A stretch of DNA of 64,000 nucleotides, from positions 336,389 to 400,388 of the forward strand of contig NW_019776046.1 of the NCBI RefSeq assembly GCF_001039355.2, given 5' to 3'. The translations under genes and the position numbers were made by a program. The notes below the pieces were generated by a model that worked only from the letters and a program-made list of their open reading frames with translations, was not told where the DNA came from and ran no database searches. Source of the stretch: Lingula anatina (taxonomy: Eukaryota; Brachiopoda; Lingulata; Lingulida; Lingulidae). Shown here piece after piece: positions 21,960 through 34,600 of this stretch (the first letter of the stretch is position 1; each line of letters starts with the position of its first letter).

Positions 21960-24060
21960 TTTATAGTTAAATTGATTTATTTCTGTGACAATGCCGAATA
22001 TATACAAATATAATACAATAATGTGAATATATAAGTAACGGCCCAGCCCTATGGGCTTACAGAGTCACCGGTTACCAAACATTAGTTATATAGAAGCTTC
22101 TTTCTGACCTGAAAGCAGTTAAAGAGAAACCTCGCTGTGCTTCTATGAAAATCTGTAAAAAGCACTTGAGGTCTCTCCTTAACCACTTCCAGGTCATGAA
22201 AGATAAGATCACCCACTTTTACTTTTTCAAACCATTTTTTTCTTAAATCTTTATAAATTGGACAATCAAATAAAAAATGATACTCATCTTCTACTTTTTG
22301 TCACCCTGAGCTTCAGAGATAACTTGACACTAACCTCTTCACTATAGCCTATCTTCATCGTGTCAAATTACCTCTGACCACATTCGATTGCCTCCGCCGC
22401 CCGCCAATCAAATTTAAAGCCCGCACTTAATGACTCATTGAACGATCTAGCCAATGAACGCGAACGAGTCAAAGCGCGCTTTGTTCAAATCCGGACCAAT
22501 CAAAGATAAGGCTGAATATCAGGGACTTGCCGTAACCTGTGGGCAGCACGCAAAATACATCATCCCTCAGTAGATAATTATGCAGGGCATCAAACTGCTC
22601 TGGTTTCAATTCCGATATACTCCATGCTTTCTTTGTGTACGGTTATGCACTCGGAACTACTCGGATGTCTCCGCACTCGACAATAACTATGTTGTTAGTA
22701 TGGAGCTTGCGGAATCAGCCGAGGATTGCCGATTGACGGTCAACCAATCAGCGTTTTCACCAAACTTTGGTGAAAATTTTTGAAACATGGATTCGATTGG
22801 CTTATATAAACTAGGTCAAACTATTTTCGTCAGAGGTAACTTGACACGATGAAGATAGGCTTTAGTGAAGAGGTTAGTGTCAAGTTATCTCTGAAGCTCA
22901 GGGTGCTTTTTGTGTGTTACAAAGAAAACATAGTCTGTCATCTAATTTTCTGTTAACAAAGCGGCCCGTTTCTACATGTAATGGAAGAACCCCTGATCTA
23001 AACTGGGCCGTGATCGATCTTTCCGCAGCTTTTAAATTGTACTTAACATAATTTTCCACAAATAAATTTTCTTTAAGTTTTCTGTAGACCCTTAACTTTG
23101 GTTTTTTTAATACTGCTTCTTTCCAGGCTCTCTCCTGCAATTTAAATAATATGTTCTTTATAACGCCAACATCACAATAAACTAAATCATTAAACAAATG
23201 CTCCATTTCACAAACAGCTAAGACTCGAGAGACATGAGCACACCAATTAATGTTACCCTCTTTTGCCAAGTCATAATCTCTAATGAAAATTTGTTTTGTA
23301 ATCCTATCGTCACTCATGCTCAAAAGTCTGTTCCACAATCTTATAAGGTGCAACCATCTTTTATATTTAGTATTCATCCAACCTATATCCCCTTCTATGG
23401 CCAGAAGAGGAGTAAATCTGTGCACCCCAAGAAATACCCTGGCGGCTCTAAACTGAATTTTATCTAGCTGCTTATATTCATTATATCCCCAAACACCTGC
23501 TGCATATTCTAGAATGGGACTAACACAAGAATCAAAAAGCTTTGTGTACGTGGAATACCCCATATATCCTTGATGTTTATACTTAGCTACTATGGAACCC
23601 AGTGCCCTACCTGCAGCATGAGACATCACATCTGCATTTGTACTATAATTAAGTGTCTCTACTAAGGTGACTCCAAGATATTTATAAGACTTTTCATAAT
23701 CAAGTGGCACTCCACCGCAATTAAACTGAAAGTTACTCCTTTCAACACCTGGTTTTCTAAAATGTACGATTTTTGTTTTCTTTTGGTTAACAAATAAACT
23801 CCATTTATAAGACCACTCACTTAGCTTATCAAGCATAGCTTGCAAGTTTTCCTCAGTAGGAGCAATAAATACCACATCATCTGCATATAATAATATATCT
23901 ACAACGTTTTTTCCTACTTCAACACCTTTCGAGATCCGTTTTATCTCTTGCGCTAAATCATTAATATATAAGGCAAATAGGGTTGGTGATAGATTATCAC
24001 CTTGTCTTACACCATATTCAGTATTGAACCAATTAGATTGCATGTCTCCTACCTTTATAA
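21960..24060 (-). pseudogene. 5'-truncated non-LTR retrotransposon (LINE) with reverse transcriptase ORF, split by an insertion
   Basis: The minus-strand frame 24043 to 22898 shows YGVRQGDNLSPTLFALYIND and the catalytic YADD box (LLYADDVVFIAP), followed by the thumb/connection region usual for LINE RTs and a CxxC at the end (CFLCN). The frame stops inside the element inserted at 22302-22905. On the far side, at about 22293 to 22080, the minus strand continues with an EDEYHF...CPIYKDLRKKW tail, the usual HxxxxC end of such ORFs. Removing the element and one 8-bp duplication keeps the phase. Upstream of the RQGD region a stop comes within a few codons and no endonuclease is seen, so this is a dead 5'-truncated copy. 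The 3' limit near 21960 is approximate. Confidence 0.85.
22302..22905. mobile_element. Non-autonomous hAT-like element, 604 bp, inserted in the LINE
   Basis: Terminal inverted repeats of about 77 bp (caccctgagcttcagagata...) match with only a few mismatches. The flanks are identical 8-bp direct repeats, ctttttgt, at 22294-22301 and 22906-22913. An 8-bp target duplication is the hAT signature. There is no transposase inside. Confidence 0.9.
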
Positions 24061-25050
24061 TTTATTTGTTCAATAACCATTTTTTGGGCAACGTCCAACA
24101 AAACTCTACCGCCAGTGTCTCTGATATTTAAAAAACGATGCGCAATTAACGTTATAAATAACCTAACTGTTACCTTGCTGGGTGCTATTTACGATTGATA
24201 ACAGTAAAATTGTGTTTTTCTGACCGCCACATAACTGTGTCATGGTCCGCCTCCGATATCTACGGTATTGCGACTCGTCTTTTTTAAAAGTTACCCAAAC
24301 AAAAATAAACCATGCAGTGTTTCTCCCTGGGGTAAATGTGACAGAAAAAACAACTCGGAGATAAAGTTTGAGTACTAGATAAATCTAGCGCGCAGTAACC
24401 AGGATATAACTGCGTCTAAGTAAACAGATCGTCCGTTCCTTTTGCAATAATCAAAGAAATGGTTTTAAAAAGTACAAAGTAAAAAAGAGAGAGAGAGAGA
24501 GAGAACCAAACATAACAAAAAAATTGTTAAATCTGACAGTGCTTTGGTTCTCTTACACTAGTTTAATGTTTGAATGGCGAAAATATTTTAATAAGATGCG
24601 AGGTTCGCTGAAAAGGTAGCAATAGATCATCCATCCATGAAAAACGTCCATGATCACGACTACAGAATATGTAGTGACAGTTGTTGATATGTTTTTGTGA
24701 CAAAAATTGACCACAAAGTAGTATGGAAAAATCAAACGCTTCACTTACATGTACATGTACCAATAGTTTCGTTTTAATCAAAAGGGTGGCAAGTCCGACA
24801 TCTTAGTACACATGTTTCTGCACTCCGGATTCCCTGACTGATAATGATGACAGATAACCTCTTTGGGTATTATCTGTCGTTCTTTACACAAAATATTTGA
24901 TCTGAGTGGGTAAATATTTACAGCATAGTACTCGCAGATGTTGCACCATCAAGCTAGTTTTGCGTCGTAAAAAAACATGTTTGTTTCAAAGTTTCTTTTC
25001 GCACAACCATTTATAAACATGTTTTATCCAAGGTTAAGTCTTTGGAAAAA
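24061..25050. other. Intergenic stretch, no gene seen
   Basis: AT-rich sequence between the LINE relic and the BRICHOS-like gene, with a short (GA)n near 24486-24503. Confidence 0.5.
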
Positions 25051-25053
25051 AGG

Positions 25054-25060
25054 TATAAAT
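25054..25060 (+). promoter_or_regulatory. TATA box of the BRICHOS-like gene
   Basis: TATAAAT lies about 95 bp upstream of a good donor (ctttcg|gtaagtg at 25152/25153). Initiation near 25085 would give a 5' UTR exon of about 70 nt, spliced to the acceptor tttgtttcag at 25343 ahead of the start codon at 25365. Confidence 0.65.
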
Positions 25061-25364
25061 ACCGCATTTACGCCAGTCTACGCAGAGCTCTTGGGAAGAA
25101 AGGAGAGACAACAAGTACTGCTGAATAACTTCACTCGAGATAACATCTTTCGGTAAGTGAGTTTTACATGTCAGGGGCTCCTGAATTCCTTTAATGGTTG
25201 CAATTTCAACTTCTCTTTTTAGAACATAATATTGGTTCAAACAGCATCTCAGTTGGTGCGCTTACGAATTTTACCTAAGGCATATTACAATAAAATAATT
25301 CAATCAAAAAACAAATAGCTAAAACACTTTTGCTTTGTTTCAGGTTTGTCTCATCGTTTTGAAC

Positions 25365-27374
25365 ATGTTGTCCGAAAAGTCACTTGTCGTGGTTCTAGTT
25401 GCTACCGTCGTTGTTTCCAGTGTTCACTCACTTCCAATGTGGAAAGAGGTAAAACAACGCTTCACTTATTTTTATTATAATTATTATAACCTACTTTTGT
25501 TTAACACATGACTATGTACTGTAAGGTTCCGACTCTTACAGAAGTCTTTTATATTATGTGCATTTCATTACAATTTAATTTAAATTGCTCAGTGTGAATG
25601 CCAAGAGAATTCTAATCACTTGTAACTAAAGCTAATTAAAAGCCTTCTTCTTAATTCAGAATTTCAGAGTGTCCATCAATGAAACAGGCACCGAATTCAG
25701 CGAAGATGTGGAGATCGACATGATTAAACAGCAAGTGAGAGTACACGTTCCTGCCCACAATGCCTTGCAAGAAACGGCGTCACTTCATGACTTTAAGAAT
25801 GTAAGAATCTAAATCTCATTCCATCCTAAATGGCACATTGAAATGCTTTTGTATGTCATTTTCTGCCTAATGTTTCATTATTTTCTTTTCTTTTAGAAAA
25901 CATTCTTGTATTCGATTTTAATACACTGAACTATATTACTTAATTTTTAGGGTCACTCCATAACATGCTACATCAGAGACGGCTATTGCGTTCTGCGCAG
26001 TGGACAAGAAGGCTTGGATTACACCTTAAGCTCCTTGAAATGGGGACTTGAGACCTTGCAGGTAATCTATTCTTCCTCTTTCCCTCTTTGAAATAGAAAG
26101 TGACTACAAATTGACTTATAAGCCGAAAGTAAGACCGTATTTTATTTTGTTCCCCAGCTTGAAAAACCAACAAAAGCTTGTTATTCTGCTTCTTCTGTAT
26201 GGTCTTCTTCTCTTGTACGTATTAAAATATCCCCTAGCCAGATTAAATTCAAAGCGACGCCTTGTAAGTTTTTCAGTCATTAATTTAAAAATAATATTCC
26301 AGGCTGAAGATCGTGTTTTGTCCGAGAAGAACAGCGCTCTGGTGAGAAAATTCTTCATTCTGGAAAAGACCGCATTGTCAGACATTTCCTTCCTCAGCTC
26401 CGAAGCCCAGGCTTTCTTAAACGGGCGGCAGCTCTACAGATCTAAACTTTTCACCATGCCGCCTGGTGCGATCGTTTTGCAAGGTATTCAAATATAATAT
26501 TTTTTATTCTATATATACTTTAAATGTCAATACTAAAAATGCCACCAGGGGCAGCCTGTAATTCATTTTAGATTCTTAGTAAATCTTTTGCATGCCTAGC
26601 CCCTGGTGTGAAGATTTGAGTCACTATTGACCACCGCTTTGTAAAGCTAGATCAAAATAACCGAAATAATGTTGGTCATGAAACTATTTTTTATACTGGA
26701 TCATATATTTTGAAACAGAGGTCACAATGTTTCGACCTAATCGCAAGGCCTTCTACAGGTGAACTGTTGTTAAAATGTCAGTGGTGTCACTTGGCGCGAA
26801 ATGCCCCCCTCCCCCCACGGGTCCCGTCCGACAGGTGTGGTAGCACAAGCACGGTGGAGAGGTACCAGCTATCACACCAGTAGGGCCGTAACCTGGGAGA
26901 CATTCCGAACTTATTGTCACCAAGTAGCTCCAGTATTTCCGGCATTATCAAAACACATTTGATGGATTAAACCATTCCCTTTGAAATCTAGATCAAGACA
27001 GTACATGTATGTGATTGGCAGATCATTTATTATTTTCAGGGATTGTTCTTACACCAGCTGGCACTAAACGCAAACGTGCACTTATACCGCATACCCCCTT
27101 CCTACATGTATTAGTTGGCCATGACCCAATCACCGGGAAACCTGTGCTTTACTGTAAAAATGGCCTGGACAAGGTGACGGTCTGGGGATACACTACAGGT
27201 TCTTGTGAGTGGATAGAAGTTTGTGGATATGGCAAAGACGGCCACAAGACCTGCAACAACAATCACTACACCAGCAACACGCCGTACAGGTGCGAGTGTT
27301 GTGAGGGACAGTTTGCTAAAGACGACTGCATTTGCGACGCTGGAGGCAATAACACATCCAGTCCGTTTGATTAA
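25365..27374 (+). CDS. Secreted BRICHOS-like precursor with a cysteine-rich C-terminal part
   Basis: Five coding exons, in phase: 25365-25448, 25660-25800, 25951-26061, 26303-26483 and 27040-27374; 283 residues. Residues 6-22 are hydrophobic (LVVVLVATVVVSSVHS), a signal peptide or membrane anchor. Residues about 29-165 resemble BRICHOS: a beta-rich start (VRVHVPAHNALQET), then HDFKNGHSITCYI, matching the family's conserved Asp and Cys-Tyr, and a helical part ending LSDISFLSSEAQAFLNGRQLY where the family normally has a second Cys, missing here. After it comes TKRKR|A, a furin-type site, and about 95 residues with nine cysteines. Precursors of this layout (chondromodulin, ITM2B, some annelid antimicrobial precursors) release a C-terminal peptide that BRICHOS chaperones. 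Family assignment is moderate; peptide function unknown. Confidence 0.75.
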
Positions 27375-27885
27375 CCATTGCGCATCTCCGCAAAACGCTT
27401 TGCCTGAGGAAGGCTCTTCAGTAGAACCTAAAATCAGAAAAAAAACTGTCTTTGGAATTATTAATTAAACAATCTATGTATATCTACCAGACTAATGAAC
27501 TTTTTTAAGCACATAAGAGCTTTGTTTGTATATCTCGGATTGAATCAGACATCACAAGTTATAACAGTTAAGAATGTTGCTTTATATTGTTTAGCTTTAG
27601 GTAGCTTCACGCCACGTTTCTGACTTGTATAAAGATTGTCCAGCAAATATGAATTCGCTTTAATACTGAGAAAATTGCACAGGTTTCTCTATTCAGAATT
27701 CCCATCTACCTAAATGTAATTCTTGTGATTGTGCATTTCTTACTAATTAATGTGCAAGTATTTATGCAACAGAGTTTTTTGGCATTCAAAATCATGTTAT
27801 CACATGTCAATTCAAGGCGCCATGTATTTGCAACTTGTGTACTTATTAATTTGCAAGAGTTAATTGCAAAACTGGTTGTTTATTA

Positions 27886-27891
27886 AATAAA
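27886..27891 (+). terminator. Candidate poly(A) signal of the BRICHOS-like gene
   Basis: AATAAA 511 nt after the stop codon in AT-rich sequence. Confidence 0.5.
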
Positions 27892-28471
27892 TGAATACAA
27901 AAAATTCAATGTCTTTGAAATATTCATGACATGAACCACGTCTTACTTTAAGTGGCTATTTCCCTAAAGAAACCTTTGTAAAAAAACTTAATAAAAACAC
28001 TTATTACGCAGCATTATTTACCACATTTACCATATTTTTACCATATTTTGCGATTATTTTTTCTCTCGTAAAAATGAGTATCACGTTATCAATTAAACTC
28101 TCATGGACGTTTTTGTTTGAAGGGAAGATATGTGGCTTCTCACTTTTCCAAAACAATTTTTAAACATCAGACATCCACTGAAATTCCGATACGCGTTCTG
28201 ACTAATAATATTGTATAAAATATATTTCAAACGCGTCTCTCCTGAGCAGTTGACTTCTGATATATTAGCTCTCCATACACGGAACATGGCAGTCTTATCC
28301 CTAAAAAAGATTATTAAACAATGTATTTTATGTCCAGTTAATAAATTCACACGTCCAAATTGCCCATTTCATGTCTATTATGTAGTGAATTGGTGCATGT
28401 AAATATAAAACCGATTAATCGTTGCTTAGACTCAATGCAAAAAAGAAAAAAAAAAACAAAAAACATATCAG

Positions 28472-28535
28472 AGGACGTCATGACGTCATGCGCGTCACAC
28501 AACACGTCACAATGTCCCTCTCCTCTTATTACGTC
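28472..28535 (+). promoter_or_regulatory. Cluster of CRE-like sites upstream of the RGSL1-like gene
   Basis: ggacgtca (28472), a perfect TGACGTCA (28480-28487), gcgtcac, cacgtcac (28503) and tacgtcat (28529) lie within about 65 bp, 70-130 bp before the start codon at 28603. Such half and full sites bind CREB/CREM/ATF factors. Confidence 0.6.
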
Positions 28536-28602
28536 ATAAAAGTCCTGTCGCTTAGTGACAAAGCATCAAGTGGCCGACATTCCAGTAACCATCATTCTCA
28601 CC

Positions 28603-31600
28603 ATGGCTGGTGTGGCCGAAACAGGTACGATATCATATTTAAGATGCACGTTGATTTTTCAAATATGCTGTGTGAACGTAAATAAAAGATACCCAATGTT
28701 TTTGTTTAAAAAAATCGAATTGTGTCAATTAAGTAAGAATTAATTCTGCAATAATGCGCATCTTGTTACGTTCTCCCAGCTATGCCAATACAGATTATTA
28801 TAGTCTGTAGTATATTTCGCATTTTAAAAACTAACCTTGTTTTGTGAAACTGGTGAAATAAAGATACAGAAATTGTATGTTTATGTATTCCAGTTCACGT
28901 AGTAGAAATATGTAAGTTTTTGTTTCCAGGCCCGCCGAAACTAGACGCTTGGGAGGTCCCACATCTGCTCCAGGACAAGACATTTACTGATTATTTAAAT
29001 GTATTTCTCGCTCAGCCGGTGAGTTGTATTTCCCCATTCCTTTTCAACATCTGAAAAAAATATATAGACCTATATTAAATTATATGCTTGTTCCCTCATT
29101 TAATCGTTAATTTTTGGGTATCTGATCAATACCTGAAATGTGCGTGTTTTTGTTTTGTTTTGTTTTCTATCAAAAATATTTGATTTTTATATTTGATTTT
29201 TATCAAAGTTGAAATACTTACACAGTTTTCAAAGAGCAATGTTGTGTAGAAATATACTCTATCTCATTTCTTATGCTTAATATCTGTATATCAATTCTTT
29301 ATTTAAAATTGAAACAACTGGTATATCATAGCTGTCACCACTCTGAATTTTAGATATTCCAAGTAAAATGTTCCTACCTGTATCAGAACAGAGAGTTTAC
29401 ATTCGACCCTCCGTGTGATCCTTGTGTAAGTGGCTTTATAAAATAATTATATCAATAATATCACTTCCATATTTACTGAGGGGTTTTGAATGCAGAAATA
29501 TGAATCTAACGGGGGAGGGGGCAAGAAACGCGATTCCCATTTGTATACGCTTACTAGGAAATTTATTCGCTGATCCACGATCGAAGAGTAAAAGAACAGG
29601 GTTTAACTAAGTCTAATGTATTTTTATTGGCAATCTAGACAACGATAAATGCATTACTAGTATTACATTGTGTTGTGCCTTATAAAATTTATAATTACTA
29701 TTTCAAATTTGCAACCCGAGTATATGATAACAAATTCTTTGCATAGCAGTTGAATTTTACTTTTATCTAAGGTCTGAAGTAAAATGTTATATGATTGATA
29801 TTTTTATTTTAATATCTATATTAAAATACATATACCATCAGCCTCCCACCAAGTGGACGTTATCATGGCTGATGAAGACAAGAATTCCTCTCTTTGTGAC
29901 GACAAAGCTCTACTCAGAATACAAGTTATGCCAGTGGCTGGTCAGGCCCAATGAACTCCGTTTTCAAAAAGGTAAATTATTCGCGCGGCCTTCGTGAGTG
30001 AGATCCTTTCTGAAAATGTCCCATCACACAAATTAATCAGTTTCAAACATCAGATTTTGGTGATTTTCTTTTTTTTTTTCTCTCCAAAAATGAGATTTCT
30101 GCGATCATTACAAAAGGTACACGTAGGCCTACAATTAAATGATAAACGACCTGCATTTGAAATCTTATAATATCCCTAGTCGTAGAAGAATTTCATCAAC
30201 TGTGTTATGTTATACGAATTAAGTAATTTGTCTTCAATCAACTGTTTAATAATGAAATGGTTTGCCCCCAGTATTTGGATTGCTAACAGGACTATTGGAG
30301 GCAAACTATTTCAATATTAAGCTGTTGATCGAAGAAAAAAAAGAAAATTTACAGAATACGCTGTTATATTGATCCGTCAGTGCTCTTTAAATCCAGCTCC
30401 CTGTTCTAAAGATTTTATGTGTGCAAACTGGTCATTCAGAACAGTGGACTAACAGATCCGCAGATCATATATGGCCGACCCACGTCGATGCTTGTTGTGC
30501 AATCCCCGTGAGGAATTTATATAGCGTCTAATTCCGAATTAGGCGGCAAGCTTTTGAGTGGGTCGCCATGTTTGATCTGCGGATCAGTTAGTCCACTGCT
30601 CTGAATGCGCTCTAGTAATAACTGTAACTATCTAACAATACCCTAGTAAGGGAGACACTTAAAAATCAAATGCTACAGTAATTCTATATCAAAAACACAC
30701 TTTCAAAAGGATCAGTTATGCACTGTTTTGTTATATTAATGCAACGTTCGTCGAATATTATTTCAATTTATTTATTTTTTCAGACAAATATGAAGCAGAG
30801 TTGAAAAGGTTTCAGACGGCAATAGGTCACGTGGCGGGGATGCGTAAATTTCGTCACTTCCTGTCCGCATCGTCTGGGGAGAGTCTAGTCAACTTCTGGC
30901 TGGACGTAGACAAGGTGCTGAAAACTCCTGTAGAAAGAGCAGAAGATGTATGGGAAAGTTGGCGCGAAGTCCAAATCCAGTATTTCCAGACAACTTTTTT
31001 CGAAGATTTATGCGGACGGCAATCCTGCAACATTGGTAGGTTATTCCCGGAGGCGACTGGGGACGGGCTCTTCTTGAGTCACGCCCAGTTCCAATGTTTA
31101 CGCGATCTTCAACAGATGGCCGTCAATATCCTCAAGGAGTACTGGGTTCCAAAATACATTATCCATGTTGGCGCGACTGACGACAGGCCGATGACAAAAT
31201 CTGAGCGAGACGCAGACATAGTCAAGCTTAATGCTATAACCAACATGGAGTATTATCAGTTAGTCAAAAAGTTTGGGAGGTTTACCGTCTGCAACAGATT
31301 GGAGGAAGGGAAACTGCAGATGGACCCGGGAGCGGGCCCGCACCAGGAGGGACACAAACAGGAGGCCCAGTTTTCTATCGAACACTCTCTGCGCCATAGG
31401 AAGCCAGACGGAGTCCCAAAGCTTCCTCCGGTCCACCGTTCTAGACAACACAAAGAAAGAGTCGCGTTTTTAACCAGCGAAAACCTTCAACGACTCGAAA
31501 GTTTGGACGATCTGCCACGCACCCTAAGGAAGCCCAGCTTTATATCCAGCCAAAGCAGCCATGAAGATCAGAGAACTCGGCAAGTGAAGACCCCCACCCT

Positions 31601-34600
31601 ATCATTAAAATCGAAGTCCCTGGTGGCACGTGACAACGAAATCATGCTCCAACATCACATTCAAGATTCTTTCGGGGACAAGCACCAGATGGCCGCATTT
31701 TGGAAGTTCATCTCCACGCCCGACAGCATTTGCGGAGAGCCTATGTTTTGCAAGACCCGTAGTTACCGTTTCCGCTCCCAAGAGTGGCTTTTGGTCACTT
31801 GCATTGCCGATGACNGCTCCCTGTTCTAAAGATTTTATGTGTGCAAACTGGTCATTCAGAACAGTGGACTAACAGATCCGCAGATCATATATGGCCGACC
31901 CACGTCGATGCTTGTTGTGCAATCCCCGTGAGGAATTTATATAGCGTCTAATTCCGAATTAGGCGGCAAGCTTTTGAGTGGGTCGCCATGTTTGATCTGC
32001 GGATCAGTTAGTCCACTGCTCTGAATGCGCTCTAGTAATAACTGTAACTATCTAACAATACCCTAGTAAGGGAGACACTTAAAAATCAAATGCTACAGTA
32101 ATTCTATATCAAAAACACACTTTCAAAAGGATCAGTTATGCACTGTTTTGTTATATTAATGCAACGTTCGTCGAATATTATTTCAATTTATTTATTTTTT
32201 CAGACAAATATGAAGCAGAGTTGAAAAGGTTTCAGACGGCAATAGGTCACGTGGCGGGGATGCGTAAATTTCGTCACTTCCTGTCCGCATCGTCTGGGGA
32301 GAGTCTAGTCAACTTCTGGCTGGACGTAGACAAGGTGCTGAAAACTCCTGTAGAAAGAGCAGAAGATGTATGGGAAAGTTGGCGCGAAGTCCAAATCCAG
32401 TATTTCCAGACAACTTTTTTCGAAGATTTATGCGGACGGCAATCCTGCAACATTGGTAGGTTATTCCCGGAGGCGACTGGGGACGGGCTCTTCTTGAGTC
32501 ACGCCCAGTTCCAATGTTTACGCGATCTTCAACAGATGGCCGTCAATATCCTCAAGGAGTACTGGGTTCCAAAATACATTATCCATGTTGGCGCGACTGA
32601 CGACAGGCCGATGACAAAATCTGAGCGAGACGCAGACATAGTCAAGCTTAATGCTATAACCAACATGGAGTATTATCAGTTAGTCAAAAAGTTTGGGAGG
32701 TTTACCGTCTGCAACAGATTGGAGGAAGGGAAACTGCAGATGGACCCGGGAGCGGGCCCGCACCAGGAGGGACACAAACAGGAGGCCCAGTTTTCTATCG
32801 AACACTCTCTGCGCCATAGGAAGCCAGACGGAGTCCCAAAGCTTCCTCCGGTCCACCGTTCTAGACAACACAAAGAAAGAGTCGCGTTTTTAACCAGCGA
32901 AAACCTTCAACGACTCGAAAGTTTGGACGATCTGCCACGCACCCTAAGGAAGCCCAGCTTTATATCCAGCCAAAGCAGCCATGAAGATCAGAGAACTCGG
33001 CAAGTGAAGACCCCCACCCTATCATTAAAATCGAAGTCCCTGGTGGCACGTGACAACGAAATCATGCTCCAACATCACATTCAAGATTCTTTCGGGGACA
33101 AGCACCAGATGGCCGCATTTTGGAAGTTCATCTCCACGCCCGACAGCATTTGCGGAGAGCCTATGTTTTGCAAGACCCGTAGTTACCGTTTCCGCTCCCA
33201 AGAGTGGCTTTTGGTCACTTGCATTGCCGATGACGCATTGGCCGGCGGACCGTTCCAGGCTTACCTGGAGAGTCAGCACGCGGACAGCGTCCATCCAAGC
33301 TTACTGTCCTTCTGGAAAGACGCTCAGGTCCTCTTGTCTCTCCCCGTTGAATCCAAGAGTGACGCCCGAGCAGAGACGCTCACGAGTCGACAGGCGGCTT
33401 GGATGATCAAAACGTATCTTTTGCCTAGTGGACGGATGCACATTCGCTTCCCCGCTGCGCTCCAAAGGCTGATGTTGAGGAAGCTCGTTAACGGTTTCGA
33501 CGCTCAGGATGTTCTTCGGTGTGTGCAAGACGCCGTGTGTCAGGTACGTGCACTGACTTAATCAACGTTTTCTTTTTCAATAAAATATTATTTTATTTTT
33601 ATTTACTTATATAACCACCTTTAAAAGATGAATGAAAAAGACTAATAAAGTAAATAAGGAAAAATGTGATGGAATAAAATGATAAACAGCATATATAGAA
33701 GACATATCATATATATCTTCATGTTTTTAAATAATCATCGTTGATAATACGTTCAAAATGTATAGTAAGTTTGATCACTTTCAAATTGGCAGCTGAGTTA
33801 ATTTTTTCATTGTTTTTTTTAAAACGTTGATAATATACATGAATTTGGAGCTTTATTGTTTAGTTGACAACCAAACACAGGGTTTTACATATTATACAGG
33901 CAAAATAAAGCAACTATTTGATTTTTACTAAAATTGCATTATTTTTATTTGGTTAATATCAGTAAACAAGTATGATATATGTTTTGCTTTCAGACACTAA
34001 AACCTGCCTTGGCAAAGTATTTCAAACACGAAAGAAGACTATTTAGGGAGGAGATGGGATTGGTATGTAACCATTTCTACAGTATCATGTTGTATAATCA
34101 AAGTACTAGGCAAAACCCAAATAACGTCTGTTTTTCCTCCTCCCTTGTTCTGTCACAAATAATAATAATAATTATAATAATAATTATAATGATAATAATA
34201 ATAATGAAATTTTTAAAAATGGGCGACGAAACAAGTTCGATTTTGTTAATGAAATTGAAAGGAATCATCAAAGCACGTACATATTTTCATTCTAGTGTTG
34301 CCATATAGGAAAACCCCTCCCTCCCCCAGACAGCGGGTACGCCATCTTGGCCTTCAAGCTTGCACAGGACATAGCAAGGACTGGTAAATAACAGCCCCTC
34401 CCCCCTCCCCCCAAAATGGCTTAAACTCGAAAGAGTTAACGGCTGACGTCCAAGATTTTTTATGGGCATAATATCGGAATAATGTTCAATAATAGACATG
34501 AAGTGAAGCTTTAACATGAAAATATTGTATTTTGTTTTTTAAGTAAACATTTAAAACGCAGGAAAGTTATTTTATTTCATTTACGCTGATTGTTTCTAAA

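Noticed and set aside
22580-22783. Possible gene inside the hAT-like element
   Set aside because: 68 codons with no transposase motif; the element is non-autonomous.
30396-33561. Two tandem RGS genes
   Set aside because: Equal block length, apparent identity and a joining N point to an assembly overlap of one exon, not to gene duplication.
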